The translations under genes and the position numbers were made by a program. Below the pieces are notes generated by a model. It saw only the letters and a program-made list of their open reading frames with translations, was not told the DNA's origin and searched no databases. 7,494 bases of DNA from Syntrophobacteria bacterium. Lineage in GTDB: Bacteria > Desulfobacterota > Syntrophobacteria > JARFUL01. Shown here piece by piece: positions 1 to 6,610 of this stretch (position 1 is the stretch's first letter; every line of letters begins with the position of its first letter). Location of the stretch: contig JARFUL010000044.1 of the NCBI GenBank assembly GCA_029289015.1, forward strand, positions 1 to 7,494, written 5' to 3'.

Positions 1-609
1 CTTTATCCTGTCGCCCTGGATAATATTCTTTACGAGGAATAGGAGCCTCACGCCGAAGTGTTCCGCGAGCCTCTCATACGCAGCCAGGGCCACCCTGAGC
101 TGGTTGATCTTTACCCTGCCGTTATGGAGCAGCTTCTCCCCGGAGATTATGTCCACATCCCCGAGCATCTTGGCCAGGGGGATGCGCACGGAGTGCACGT
201 AGATGTGGCACCCCACGCAGGATGTCACGAACCCGTACCTCCCCACGAGCTCCCCCAGAAACCTGCCGTTCACGGCCCTCCAGAAGTCCACGGACCCCAG
301 CGGCAGGAGTCCGTAGAGCACCACCCCCTGGGGCAGCCCCTCCTTGAGCCTGGCCCACGCGGTCTCTAGGCAGGACCACCGGCCCGTCTCGGTGCCTGTG
401 AACACGTAGGTGGGGAGCAGGTGGGTGAATCCCTCGTCCCTGGCGGCCTTGATGGCCGCGGCCACGGAGTCGCGGCCCGCGAGCTCCACCACGGCAAGCC
501 TCTCCTTGGCCCTGAGCCGCAAAAACCTCTCCTCGGAGAGTACGGTGTCGGGAAACCCTATCACCATCTCCGGCTTGTCCAGGAATATGTCCCTCAGTTC
601 AGCTTCCAA
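1..609 (-). CDS. PP-loop-like conserved protein, C-terminus beyond the window edge
   Basis: This is a partial gene; 203 codons are visible and the reading frame is still open at base 1. The start is TTG at 609, preceded by AGAGAGG five bases upstream. It lies in the same frame as apgM, 15 nt after the apgM TAG, so the two are probably co-transcribed. The protein is soluble, with no signal peptide or membrane segment. Residues 39-53 hold a strand, the loop LAGRDS and a helix. This resembles the SGGxDS PP-loop of adenine-nucleotide alpha-hydrolase-like enzymes (tRNA thiolases, TilS, QueC), but the first residues of the signature are altered. Further on are CVGCH at 131-135 and SGE...NGRVKINQ at 157-170, which look like conserved motifs. 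I do not recognise the exact family. A nucleotide-binding or RNA-modification role is inference from fold resemblance. The coding region is certain; the family call is moderate. Confidence 0.75.
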   Translation of the reverse strand, partial: MEAELRDIFLDKPEMVIGFPDTVLSEERFLRLRAKERLAVVELAGRDSVAAAIKAARDEGFTHLLPTYVFTGTETGRWSCLETAWARLKEGLPQGVVLYGLLPLGSVDFWRAVNGRFLGELVGRYGFVTSCVGCHIYVHSVRIPLAKMLGDVDIISGEKLLHNGRVKINQLRVALAAYERLAEHFGVRLLFLVKNIIQGDRIK

Positions 610-624
610 CTCAGCCTCTCTTGT

Positions 625-1944
625 CTATTCGGGAACCTTGAGGCTCCTCCTGGGCCCCGGGTAATATATGAGATCTTTCGGGTTGTCTCTAAGCCCCGAG
701 AGCTTGCCCCGGTCCATGAGCGAAACAAGGGTCAAGATCAGCTCGTCCCCCCTTAAAAGCCCCAGAGAACCCGCGGAGCAGCTAACCTCGTCGAACTCCC
801 GGACCCCGTCGCGCCAGGCCCACCCCCCCGCGATGAGAAGGGGCGACGGCTCCCCGGAGTGGATCATTTTGCCCGAGCTCGGGGTCGCGTGGTCAGAGGT
901 GACCGCGACCACGAGATCGGGCCTCTTCCCGAGGGCCCTGTAAAGGCCCCCGAGCCCCCTGTCCAGGGATTCTATGGCCGCCACCTTGGCCCCGGGGTCC
1001 TTGGTGTGGGCCGCGTGGTCCGGCGCCTTGGTGTGCACGTGGACCAGGTGGAACTCATCGAGGGACCCGAGGGCCTCCTCCACCTTCCTCGAGATTTCCT
1101 CTTCCGGGGTCTCGCGCTCTTCCACGAGCCTGGACCGGGCCCCGAGCGCGCTGAAGAGCCCCGCGTAGAGCGCGGCCGAGGAGATGGAGAGCACCCTGAG
1201 CCCCAGCCGGGCCTCGAGCGGCTCCAGCTCCCCGGCCCGGCCCGGCCGCTGGGTGGTGAGCCCGTTGAGGGGAACAAGCCCCTCCTTGAGCCGCGCCCGG
1301 TTGACTGGATGGCTCTCAAGCCTCTGGTGAGCGAAAATCAGGTATTCGTTTATCAGCCGCGCGGTGCTATGCGCGCTTTTGCTCTTTGAGTGCTCCTCAA
1401 GGGGCTCTGCCATTACGAGCGGCATGCCCCGGATAAAGGGCTCCGTGTCAGTCACGTGGGGGGACGCGTCCCCCTTCACCACGAGTATCCCGCCCCCCTT
1501 CCCGGTGGGATGAGCCTCCACTTTGCACCCCTCGGCCTCAAAGGAGCCCACCTCCTCGAAGAGCAGCGCGGCCTCCTCCTCGGTGAGCCGGGGCTTCCTC
1601 GTGCTGAGCACCAGCTCGCCCTCTTTGGGCTCAAGGGAGACCAGCCGGGTGAGAAAGAGCACGTCCCCCGGCCCGAACTCCACCCCGAACCCCAGGGCCT
1701 CGAGAAGTCCCCGGCCGGGAAAGTCCTCGGGCCTGTAGCCCATCATGATGAAATGCGCGGTTTCGCTGGCCAGCGGGACCCCGGGCCGGAGCGCGTGGTA
1801 GAGCCCAACCTGGCCGTAGGCCGCGAGGGAGTCGAGCATGGGGGTGGAGGCCTCCTGGAGAGGGGTCCGATGGCCGAGCTCGGGATAGGACCTGTCCGCA
1901 AGCCCGTCCAGGATGACCAGAATTGTCCTCGGGTTAAAAGCCAC
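625..1944 (-). CDS. apgM: 2,3-bisphosphoglycerate-independent phosphoglycerate mutase, archaeal (ApgM) type
   Basis: This cytoplasmic enzyme of the alkaline phosphatase superfamily interconverts 3- and 2-phosphoglycerate in glycolysis and gluconeogenesis. The chosen GTG start gives 439 residues, a little over the usual 400-430. Visible motifs, in order, are: ILDGLADR at 11-18 with metal ligand Asp13; TPLQEA...TPMLDSLA near 27-41; SETAH at 60-64 with the likely phospho-acceptor Ser60; GRGLLEALG at 77-85; VTDTEPF around 164-170; HVHTKAPDHAAH at 302-313; TSDHATP at 349-355; and HSGEPSPLL at 362-370. The last three supply the Asp/His metal ligands. A TTG seven codons upstream is also in frame, but it would lie about five bases after the predicted transcription start and has no ribosome binding site. 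GTG at 1944 has GGAAGG eight bases upstream. The family call is secure; the substrate is inferred from the family. Confidence 0.9.
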   Translation of the reverse strand: MAFNPRTILVILDGLADRSYPELGHRTPLQEASTPMLDSLAAYGQVGLYHALRPGVPLASETAHFIMMGYRPEDFPGRGLLEALGFGVEFGPGDVLFLTRLVSLEPKEGELVLSTRKPRLTEEEAALLFEEVGSFEAEGCKVEAHPTGKGGGILVVKGDASPHVTDTEPFIRGMPLVMAEPLEEHSKSKSAHSTARLINEYLIFAHQRLESHPVNRARLKEGLVPLNGLTTQRPGRAGELEPLEARLGLRVLSISSAALYAGLFSALGARSRLVEERETPEEEISRKVEEALGSLDEFHLVHVHTKAPDHAAHTKDPGAKVAAIESLDRGLGGLYRALGKRPDLVVAVTSDHATPSSGKMIHSGEPSPLLIAGGWAWRDGVREFDEVSCSAGSLGLLRGDELILTLVSLMDRGKLSGLRDNPKDLIYYPGPRRSLKVPE

Positions 1945-1976
1945 CGGCTCTTCCTTCCTGCGCAAGGGTTTTACGC

Positions 1977-2005
1977 AAAATACCTTTGCAGTAGAGCGTT
2001 GTCAA
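1977..2005 (-). promoter_or_regulatory. sigma70 promoter of apgM
   Basis: On the minus strand the -35 is a perfect TTGACA (2000-2005). A 17-bp spacer follows, then the -10 TATTTT (1977-1982). Transcription would begin near 1970, giving a leader of about 25 nt before the GTG at 1944. This supports GTG rather than the TTG at 1965 as the start codon. Confidence 0.75.
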
Positions 2006-2197
2006 CTTGGAGCTGCCAGGGAAAACCGCGCGCTGCGGCCCGGCTCTGAAAAAACTTGCCTGGGCCGGTTTGGCCGTTGTAGACTGTCTGGGCGGCCCTT
2101 GTTTCGTGCCTGGGGCCGCGGCTTTGCCAGAGCGCAGACAAATCGGCCGGGGCCCGACAAGCGGACCCGTCTTAAAATTTTATTTCAGTCACGCACA

Positions 2198-2203
2198 AAG
2201 GAG
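2198..2203 (+). promoter_or_regulatory. Ribosome binding site of the zinc-ribbon gene
   Basis: AAGGAG lies eight bases before the ATG at 2212. It fixes the start of this small gene, whose length alone would not be convincing. Confidence 0.8.
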
Positions 2204-2211
2204 TAGACCCG

Positions 2212-2565
2212 ATGGAGGAAAAGAAGAAGAGACCGATCATCAAGTGCCACGGCGAGACCCTGGAAGACCTCTACTTCATGGAGCAGGATAAGAAGCTGAT
2301 AAAGAAGATGAGGAAGGAGGCCAAAGAGGAGGCTGACGATCTCTACAGGGAGGGCCACAGGTACCACTGCTTCAGGTGCGGCACCAAGTCCCTGGCAACC
2401 ATTGACTTCATGGGGGTTGAGGTCGACGTCTGCGTGAACGAGGAGTGCGGCTGCGTCCACCTGGATCACGGAGAGCTCGAGAAGCTGGCCAAGATCGAGA
2501 CCGAAGAGAGCCTTCTGCACTACCTCCAGAGGTGCATCTTCGGGCTGCGCAGAGAGGAGCTCTAG
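2212..2565 (+). CDS. Small zf-TFIIB-type zinc-ribbon protein
   Basis: This 117-residue soluble protein probably binds one zinc ion. The start is ATG at 2212, with AAGGAG eight bases upstream. Residues 1-48 are highly charged (KKK, KKLIKKMRKEAKEEAD) and likely helical, possibly coiled coil. Residues 51-92 match the zf-TFIIB pattern: HCFRC (Cys53, Cys56), a short hairpin with FMGVEVDVC (Cys74), then ECGC (Cys79, Cys81), then the hallmark LDHGELEKL. The family norm for the second pair is CxxC followed by GGVWLD; here Cys74 and Cys79 are four residues apart and Trp is replaced by His. The tail is helical. It is divergent from apgM and convergent with the DUF3108 gene, so it is probably monocistronic. 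Its role is unknown; family members are usually annotated only as zinc ribbons. The coding call is strong. Confidence 0.85.
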   Translation: MEEKKKRPIIKCHGETLEDLYFMEQDKKLIKKMRKEAKEEADDLYREGHRYHCFRCGTKSLATIDFMGVEVDVCVNEECGCVHLDHGELEKLAKIETEESLLHYLQRCIFGLRREEL

Positions 2566-3416
2566 AACCGAAACGGCTCAAGCCCCTTGTCCGGCAGGAC
2601 GCTCGGGTATCCATCCACGTTTTCCATGCCCACCAGCTCACCCACGAAGTAGCCCACCACCACCTTGGACTTTATCATCACCGGGATTTTTCTGGCGTCG
2701 TCCGTCACCCAGATGGTCACCTTCGCGCCGGGGCTCTTCTTGAACACGCCCCGCACCTCCCTTATTTCCGGAACTACCACCAGGGTGTCGAAGACCCCGG
2801 CCTTGGTCTTCACCCTCTCTTTGCCCATAACGGTGATCTTGCCGGGCACCAGCCTCTTTCCGTCGGTGACCCAGACCCTTTGCACCTGGCCCACCCTCAG
2901 CGCGAGGGTCCTGGCGTAGTAGGCCGCGGCCAGGGGGTCGAAGGTGTTGGCAGTGACCTTAAAAAGGGGCCTCTTCCGGCCGAAGTTCTGGTATGCGACC
3001 ACCCCCTTCTCACATAGGAACTCCACCACCTCGTCCCGGACGAACCTGCCCTCCTTTTGCTTCTTGAGATACAACAGCGAGCCGGAAAAGTTTGGGCCCA
3101 CAAAGGAGACCACCCGGTCCCGGACCTTGTAGAAGATGTCCACGAGCTGGGTGGTGCGCCCCCGCGCGCTCAGCCGGGTCACGGGGCTGCCGCGCAGCCT
3201 GGCTGAGCCCACCTCCGCCACGGCCCTCCCTGCTATGACTATGGTCCACTTCAGCTCGTAGTAGAGCCTCTCGCCGGGCTTAAAGGGAGGCCGGGAAGAC
3301 CCGAGGGCCGCCGCGGCCCAAAAGAGGAGCGCGGCCAGACCCGCGCCTGTCCAAATTAGACCCGCGAGAACCGGCCGCGTCTTTTTCCGTCTTGGTATAA
3401 AGGCCCCTTTACTCAA
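2562..3416 (-). CDS. DUF3108 domain-containing periplasmic or envelope protein
   Basis: This 284-residue protein has a basic N-terminus (RRKKTR at 9-14), a hydrophobic stretch at about 16-39 rich in Ala/Leu, and then mature sequence beginning near [18 protein letters not shown]. That is the typical DUF3108 opening, with pGE.l.Y.l.w after a signal sequence. The rest is predominantly beta-strand (for example [16 protein letters not shown] and [16 protein letters not shown]), consistent with that family. The likely location is periplasmic, exported or anchored by the N-terminal segment; the molecular function is not known. The TTG start at 3416 overlaps the end of trpB2 by 8 nt, suggesting translational coupling. 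The nearest ribosome-binding-like sequence, AAAGGA, is 11 bases upstream, which is long, so the exact start is uncertain. The stop shares CTAG with the convergent zinc-ribbon gene. Confidence 0.85.
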   Translation of the reverse strand: MSKGAFIPRRKKTRPVLAGLIWTGAGLAALLFWAAAALGSSRPPFKPGERLYYELKWTIVIAGRAVAEVGSARLRGSPVTRLSARGRTTQLVDIFYKVRDRVVSFVGPNFSGSLLYLKKQKEGRFVRDEVVEFLCEKGVVAYQNFGRKRPLFKVTANTFDPLAAAYYARTLALRVGQVQRVWVTDGKRLVPGKITVMGKERVKTKAGVFDTLVVVPEIREVRGVFKKSPGAKVTIWVTDDARKIPVMIKSKVVVGYFVGELVGMENVDGYPSVLPDKGLEPFRF

Positions 3417-4752
3417 CCTCAGGCAGGTCCTTTAGGGCCTCTTCGATCTTCTCCTCGGGGTATTCGTAGTCCTCGATCCGGCCGCTGATCCACGCGTCGT
3501 ACGCGGCCAGGTCCAAAAGTCCGTGGCCCGAGTAGCCAATCACGATTACCTTGCCCTCGGGAGCACCCTGGGCCTCCTTTATCGCGCCGCAGATCGCGTG
3601 GGAGGTCTCGGGCGCGGAGATGAACCCCTCGGTCTGCGCGAAGAGCATCGCGGCCTTGAACACCTCTGACTGGGGATAGGCCACCGCGTCAACGAACCCC
3701 TGGCTCACCAGGTGGCACAGAAGGGGCGCGTCCCCGTGGTACCTGAGCCCTCCCGCGTGGATGGGCGCGGGGAAGAAGCCGTGCCCCAGGGTATACATCT
3801 TGAGCAGCGGGGTGGTCTTGGCCACGTCCCCGAAGTCGTAGCGGTAGGGGCCCTTGGTCAGGGTGGGGCAGGCCGCGGGCTCCACAGCCAAACATCTTGG
3901 CCCCTTGCCGTCGAACTTGTCGGGCATGAAGGGCATTATCAGCCCGCCGAAGTTGGAGCCGCCCCCCACGCACCCCACTATGACGTCGGCCTCTTCGCCC
4001 GCGAGCTCGAGCTGCCTCTTGGTCTCAAGCCCCACCACGGTCTGGTGCAGGAGCACGTGGTTGAGGACCGAGCCCAGGGAGTACTTGGTGTCGTCGTGGG
4101 TTAACGCGTCCTCCACCGCCTCGGAGATCGCGAGCCCCAGGGAGCCCGCGCACTCCGGGTCATCGGCCAGCGCGGCCCTCCCCGCGTTGGTCTTTTCCGA
4201 GGGAGAGGGGAAGACCTCGCCCCCCCAGGTGCGGATGAGTATCCCGCGGTAGGGCTTCTGCTCATAGCTCACCTTCACCATGTAGACGGTGCAGTCTAGG
4301 TCGAACATCCCCGTCGCGAAGGCAAGCGCGGAGCCCCACTGGCCCGCGCCGGTCTCGGTGGCCAGCCTCTTCACCCCCTCGGTCTTGTTGTAGTAGGCCT
4401 GGGCCACCGCGGTGTTGGGCTTGTGGGAGCCCGCGGGGGAAAGCGACTCGTCCTTATAGTATATGCGGGCCTTGGTGGACAGCGCGCTCTCAAGCCTTGT
4501 GGCCCGCACCAGCGGCGTGGGGCGCCACTGGGAGTATATCTCGAGAATCTCCTTGGGTATGTCCACCCATCTTTCGGGGTGAAACTCCTGCATTATGAGC
4601 GACATGGGGAAGATGGGCGCGAGGTCGTCGGGGGTTATGGGTTCCAGGGTGCCCGGGTGGAGCACCGCGGGAAGCGGGACGGGAAGGTCCGGGAGCACGT
4701 TGTACCAGCTTGTGGGAATCTCGTCGGTCCTGAGATGGATCCTCTTATCCAT
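3409..4752 (-). CDS. trpB: TrpB2-type tryptophan synthase beta chain (PLP-dependent)
   Basis: The enzyme makes L-tryptophan from indole and serine. At 447 residues, with an N-terminal extension relative to classical TrpB (about 400), it belongs to the TrpB2 (TrpB-like) group, which lacks typical TrpA contacts. Visible elements are: [12 protein letters not shown] near 77-88; [14 protein letters not shown] with the Schiff-base lysine at about 111; [12 protein letters not shown] with the catalytic Glu at about 133; and the phosphate-binding GGGSN at about 263-267. Near the C-terminus are [15 protein letters not shown] and the glycine-rich [14 protein letters not shown] at 4752 is chosen because AAGGAGGT lies four bases upstream; the frame extends 13 further codons, but those lie in the leader. 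No trpA or other trp gene is visible. The MFS gene lies upstream and the DUF3108 gene overlaps the 3' end. The family call is firm. Confidence 0.95.
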   Translation of the reverse strand: MDKRIHLRTDEIPTSWYNVLPDLPVPLPAVLHPGTLEPITPDDLAPIFPMSLIMQEFHPERWVDIPKEILEIYSQWRPTPLVRATRLESALSTKARIYYKDESLSPAGSHKPNTAVAQAYYNKTEGVKRLATETGAGQWGSALAFATGMFDLDCTVYMVKVSYEQKPYRGILIRTWGGEVFPSPSEKTNAGRAALADDPECAGSLGLAISEAVEDALTHDDTKYSLGSVLNHVLLHQTVVGLETKRQLELAGEEADVIVGCVGGGSNFGGLIMPFMPDKFDGKGPRCLAVEPAACPTLTKGPYRYDFGDVAKTTPLLKMYTLGHGFFPAPIHAGGLRYHGDAPLLCHLVSQGFVDAVAYPQSEVFKAAMLFAQTEGFISAPETSHAICGAIKEAQGAPEGKVIVIGYSGHGLLDLAAYDAWISGRIEDYEYPEEKIEEALKDLPEVE

Positions 4753-4756
4753 TGCC

Positions 4757-4764
4757 ACCTCCTT
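4757..4764 (-). promoter_or_regulatory. Strong ribosome binding site of trpB2
   Basis: On the minus strand, AAGGAGGT is followed by GGCA and then the ATG at 4752. This decides the start against the in-frame extension reaching to 4791. Confidence 0.85.
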
Positions 4765-4799
4765 GGGGTCTTTTCTGCTGGCGCGAGACACTATAGGGC

Positions 4800-4805
4800 A
4801 GTATA
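4800..4805 (-). promoter_or_regulatory. Possible -10 element of a trpB2 promoter
   Basis: In the roughly 105-bp gap between the MFS stop and trpB2, the minus strand carries TATACT. A second -10-like TATAGT sits ten bases further on (4790-4795). No convincing -35 is found at 16-18 bp for either. The gap is AT-rich compared with the genes and has no visible terminator, so read-through from the MFS gene is also possible. Confidence 0.35.
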
Positions 4806-4857
4806 ACGGGCGAATTTTTTCGATGTGGTTTGTCTATATAGCTAACAGGTTAAAATG

Positions 4858-6120
4858 TCAAGGAAAATAACACCACGCCCCCTTCCCGGGAAACGCGGGG
4901 TCAACCCGGGGCCGGCCCGCGAGAACAAGCATATATTCAGCCGGATTGTCCCGGGCCGGGGGTTGTTGGCCCGCTGAATCTATCTTCTTGAAATAGTAGC
5001 TTGAGGCTACACCGAGGGCAAAGCATATCACAAGGAACAGAAAGGCCACAAAATAGAACCAGCCATACCTCTTGTAGATAAATCCCGGAAAATATGAGCC
5101 TATAGTCCCTCCGGTATAATAAAACGACACGTAGAGGCCGTTTATCAGTCCCTTGTTGTTCCGCGCGTGCTTGTTTATGTATCCCGAGGCCGTGGAATGA
5201 ACGAGGAACATGCCGCCGCAAAATATGAACATGGATACGAATATGACAGCGACGCTTTCAGCGTTGAAGAACAGCATCATGACCGCGTAGACCGCCAGGC
5301 CCGTGATGATGGTCTTGGGCTCACCCTTGAACAGCCTCACGAACCTTGTGGAGTTGAGCGAGACCACGATCCCCATCAGATATCCCGAGTACATGAGCCC
5401 GATCTTGAACTCCGAGGTGCGCCCCCCGAGCTCCGTGAGCCTGAAGGGCAAGAAGTTTAGAAGCGACGCGAACGCGAAGAACACGGAGAATATCACGAGG
5501 TATACCGTACGGAACCTCCGGTCCCCGAGGATGTCCCAGGCCGCGCGGGCCGACGGCCGGGTAACCTCGATCTGGATATCATCTTTGAGCACGCGAAGGA
5601 GGAAAAAGCAGGCCGAAAGAGAGACCGCTAGCGCCAAAAAGGAGTACCTCCACCCGAGGTAGGTGGATATCATCCCCGAGATGGACCTGCCGAGGAACCC
5701 GCCCAGGATCGTGGACGCGATGTAAAAGGCCATCATCTTCTGGACCGATTCGTCTGTGGCCACGGTGGAGATGTAGGTCATGAGGGAGGTGAGCACCGCG
5801 GGGATCAAAAACCCCTGGAGGACCCTGATGAACAAGAGCTCGCCGAATGAGCCCCCCGTGAAGAAGACGAACTCGGTGACCGCAAGGAGCGCGATGGAGA
5901 GCTTTAGGAGCCGCTTGGAGGAGAAGGCCTCAAGGATGTAGCCGTAGAAGATGGGCGCGATGGACAAAAAGAAGAAGACCACGGTGATCAGGAGCGCGGC
6001 CTCGGACTTGTCCACGAGAAACTCCCCCATGAGCACCGGGAGCAGCGGCTGGGGCGCGTAGATCACGGAGAAGGAGAGCACCGTGGTGAGCGCTATGACT
6101 ATCAGGTTGATGGGGTTCAT
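4858..6120 (-). CDS. Major facilitator superfamily transporter, YnfM-like
   Basis: This 420-residue inner-membrane permease has about 12 hydrophobic segments, starting at residue 5 (INLIVIALTTVLSFSVIY). It resembles the E. coli YnfM group: APQPLLPVL...EF near the start; RVLQGFLIPAVLTSLMTYIS in helix 4-5; GGFLGRSISGMISTYLGWRYSF; and, in the C-terminal half, FLVHSTASGYINKHARNNKGLINGLY followed by FYYTGGTIGS and YGW. The substrate is unknown; relatives are proton-driven exporters. The MFS loop 2-3 motif is degenerate (YILEAFSSKR). The chosen ATG at 6120 fits the first helix. The frame stays open another 96 codons upstream but runs antisense through the tRNA, so that extension is not real. The ribosome binding site is weak (GGTG). 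The polar tail of about 45 residues after the last helix is long and ends in an unusual aromatic stretch. Confidence 0.88.
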   Translation of the reverse strand: MNPINLIVIALTTVLSFSVIYAPQPLLPVLMGEFLVDKSEAALLITVVFFFLSIAPIFYGYILEAFSSKRLLKLSIALLAVTEFVFFTGGSFGELLFIRVLQGFLIPAVLTSLMTYISTVATDESVQKMMAFYIASTILGGFLGRSISGMISTYLGWRYSFLALAVSLSACFFLLRVLKDDIQIEVTRPSARAAWDILGDRRFRTVYLVIFSVFFAFASLLNFLPFRLTELGGRTSEFKIGLMYSGYLMGIVVSLNSTRFVRLFKGEPKTIITGLAVYAVMMLFFNAESVAVIFVSMFIFCGGMFLVHSTASGYINKHARNNKGLINGLYVSFYYTGGTIGSYFPGFIYKRYGWFYFVAFLFLVICFALGVASSYYFKKIDSAGQQPPARDNPAEYMLVLAGRPRVDPAFPGKGAWCYFP

Positions 6121-6304
6121 AATGCACCGGGTAATCCGTGGTGGCGCCAAATTCGTCCGCAACGAGCCAAACCCCCGGCCGCGAGCCGGGCCCGCATGCC
6201 CATACCATCTTCCCGGGGGCGAGGAAACCCCGAAGCACGATTTTATCTTCTCCGGCGGGCCGGCCGTGAAAACCCGCAGGCTCCCGGATCGATATAGTTT
6301 GTGT
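6121..6304 (-). other. GC-rich structured leader or spacer upstream of the MFS gene
   Basis: There is no gene here. The sequence could form several hairpins: CCCGGC/GCCGGG at 6174-6190 with a 5-nt loop, and an 8-bp stem with a 2-nt bulge around 6209-6235 (CTTC-CGGGG against CCCCGAAG). If the MFS promoter lies near the tRNA promoter, as the weak minus-strand pair TTGGAA-N16-TATATC at about 6290-6318 hints, this would be an mRNA leader of about 170 nt. I do not recognise a known riboswitch. Confidence 0.35.
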
Positions 6305-6334
6305 TTGACAACTTCCAAGTTTAGGTAATAATAT
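6305..6334 (+). promoter_or_regulatory. sigma70 promoter of the tRNA gene
   Basis: A perfect -35 TTGACA (6305-6310) is followed by an AT-rich -10 region: TAATAT at 6329-6334 with an 18-bp spacer, or the overlapping AATAAT with 16 bp. Predicted transcription starts near 6341, about 30 nt before the mature tRNA 5' end. The extended motif TTGACAAC also occurs at the apgM promoter. Confidence 0.75.
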
Positions 6335-6372
6335 ATAGGTTCTATTTTTTTAAGGCGCAGCCGATGGGTAAC

Positions 6373-6448
6373 GGGCCCATAGCTCAGTCGGCAGAGCCAC
6401 CGGCTCATAACCGGTCGGTCCCAGGTTCGAATCCTGGTGGGCCCACCA
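6373..6448 (+). tRNA. tRNA with CAU anticodon, probably tRNA-Ile2 (AUA), alternatively tRNA-Met
   Basis: A full 76-nt cloverleaf with encoded CCA can be folded. The acceptor GGGCCCA (6373-6379) pairs with TGGGCCC (6438-6444). The D stem is GCTC/GAGC. The anticodon stem is ACCGG/CCGGT around the loop CTCATAA, with CAT at 6406-6408. The T stem is CCAGG/CCTGG with loop TTCGAAT, and the discriminator is A. It is not the initiator: position 1-72 is paired (G-C) and the anticodon stem lacks the three consecutive G-C pairs of fMet tRNA. Pairs C4-G69 and C5-G68 are those recognised by TilS lysidine synthetase in tRNA-Ile2, and the stem-loop CGGCTCATAACCG resembles what I recall of bacterial Ile2 tRNAs. 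The tRNA call is certain; the isotype is inferred. Confidence 0.95.
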
Positions 6449-6572
6449 AAAAAAGACTGGATAGATGAATGTCAAAATCCCTGGCCGGGCACGGAGCAAA
6501 AGAGGAATGAGACGCCCGGGGATTGGAATAGACGAAAAAGCCTGCGTAAAGCGCGGGCCCCAAAAGGCCAAA
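6449..6572 (+). other. Structured spacer between tRNA and terminator
   Basis: Two foldable elements precede the terminator. The first is a long imperfect inverted repeat: AATCC + CCGGGC (6476-6490, with a CTGG bulge) pairs with GCCCGG + GGATT (6514-6524). The second is a 7-bp stem GCCTGCG/CGCGGGC (6540-6558) with loop TAAAG. The spacer is probably the 3' trailer of the tRNA transcript and/or the leader of the NIF3 gene. It also contains the 5' part of a 49-codon ORF (6465-6614) with no ribosome binding site, which I do not call as a gene. Confidence 0.4.
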
Positions 6573-6606
6573 AGGGTGTGTCTTAAAGGGCGCACCCTCT
6601 TTTTTT
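6573..6606 (+). terminator. Rho-independent terminator directly before the NIF3 gene
   Basis: A 10-bp stem AGGGTGTGTC/GGCGCACCCT (6573-6582 with 6589-6598, including two G-T pairs) has the loop TTAAAG. It is followed by C and seven Ts (6600-6606). This is the only convincing terminator after the tRNA. Its U-tract ends four bases before the ATG of the next gene. Confidence 0.8.
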
Positions 6607-6610
6607 CACC

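Noticed and set aside
205..219. CVGCH as a c-type haem-binding motif in the gene at 1-609
   Set aside because: The protein has no signal peptide or membrane segment and the motif lies in a soluble, nucleotide-binding-like context. A metal or structural role is more likely.
1390..2049. 219-residue plus-strand frame opposite apgM
   Set aside because: The composition is His/Gly/Pro-rich shadow sequence with no family match, and the opposite strand has all ApgM catalytic motifs.
2056..2085. TTGCCT-N18-TAGACT as a promoter for the zinc-ribbon gene
   Set aside because: Both hexamers match only four of six consensus bases. The AT-rich TAAAAT at 2173-2178 also lacks a -35, so no promoter is called for this gene.
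2445..3017. 190-residue plus-strand frame overlapping the zinc-ribbon and DUF3108 genes
   Set aside because: It overlaps two better-supported genes, is low-complexity, and has no credible ribosome binding site.
4807..4823. CGAA/TTCG palindrome as a terminator after the MFS gene
   Set aside because: The stem is only four base pairs with no G/C-rich core, which is too weak to be supported.
6121..6408. N-terminal extension of the MFS frame up to 6408
   Set aside because: It runs antisense through the tRNA and its promoter, and the first transmembrane helix starts right after the ATG at 6120.
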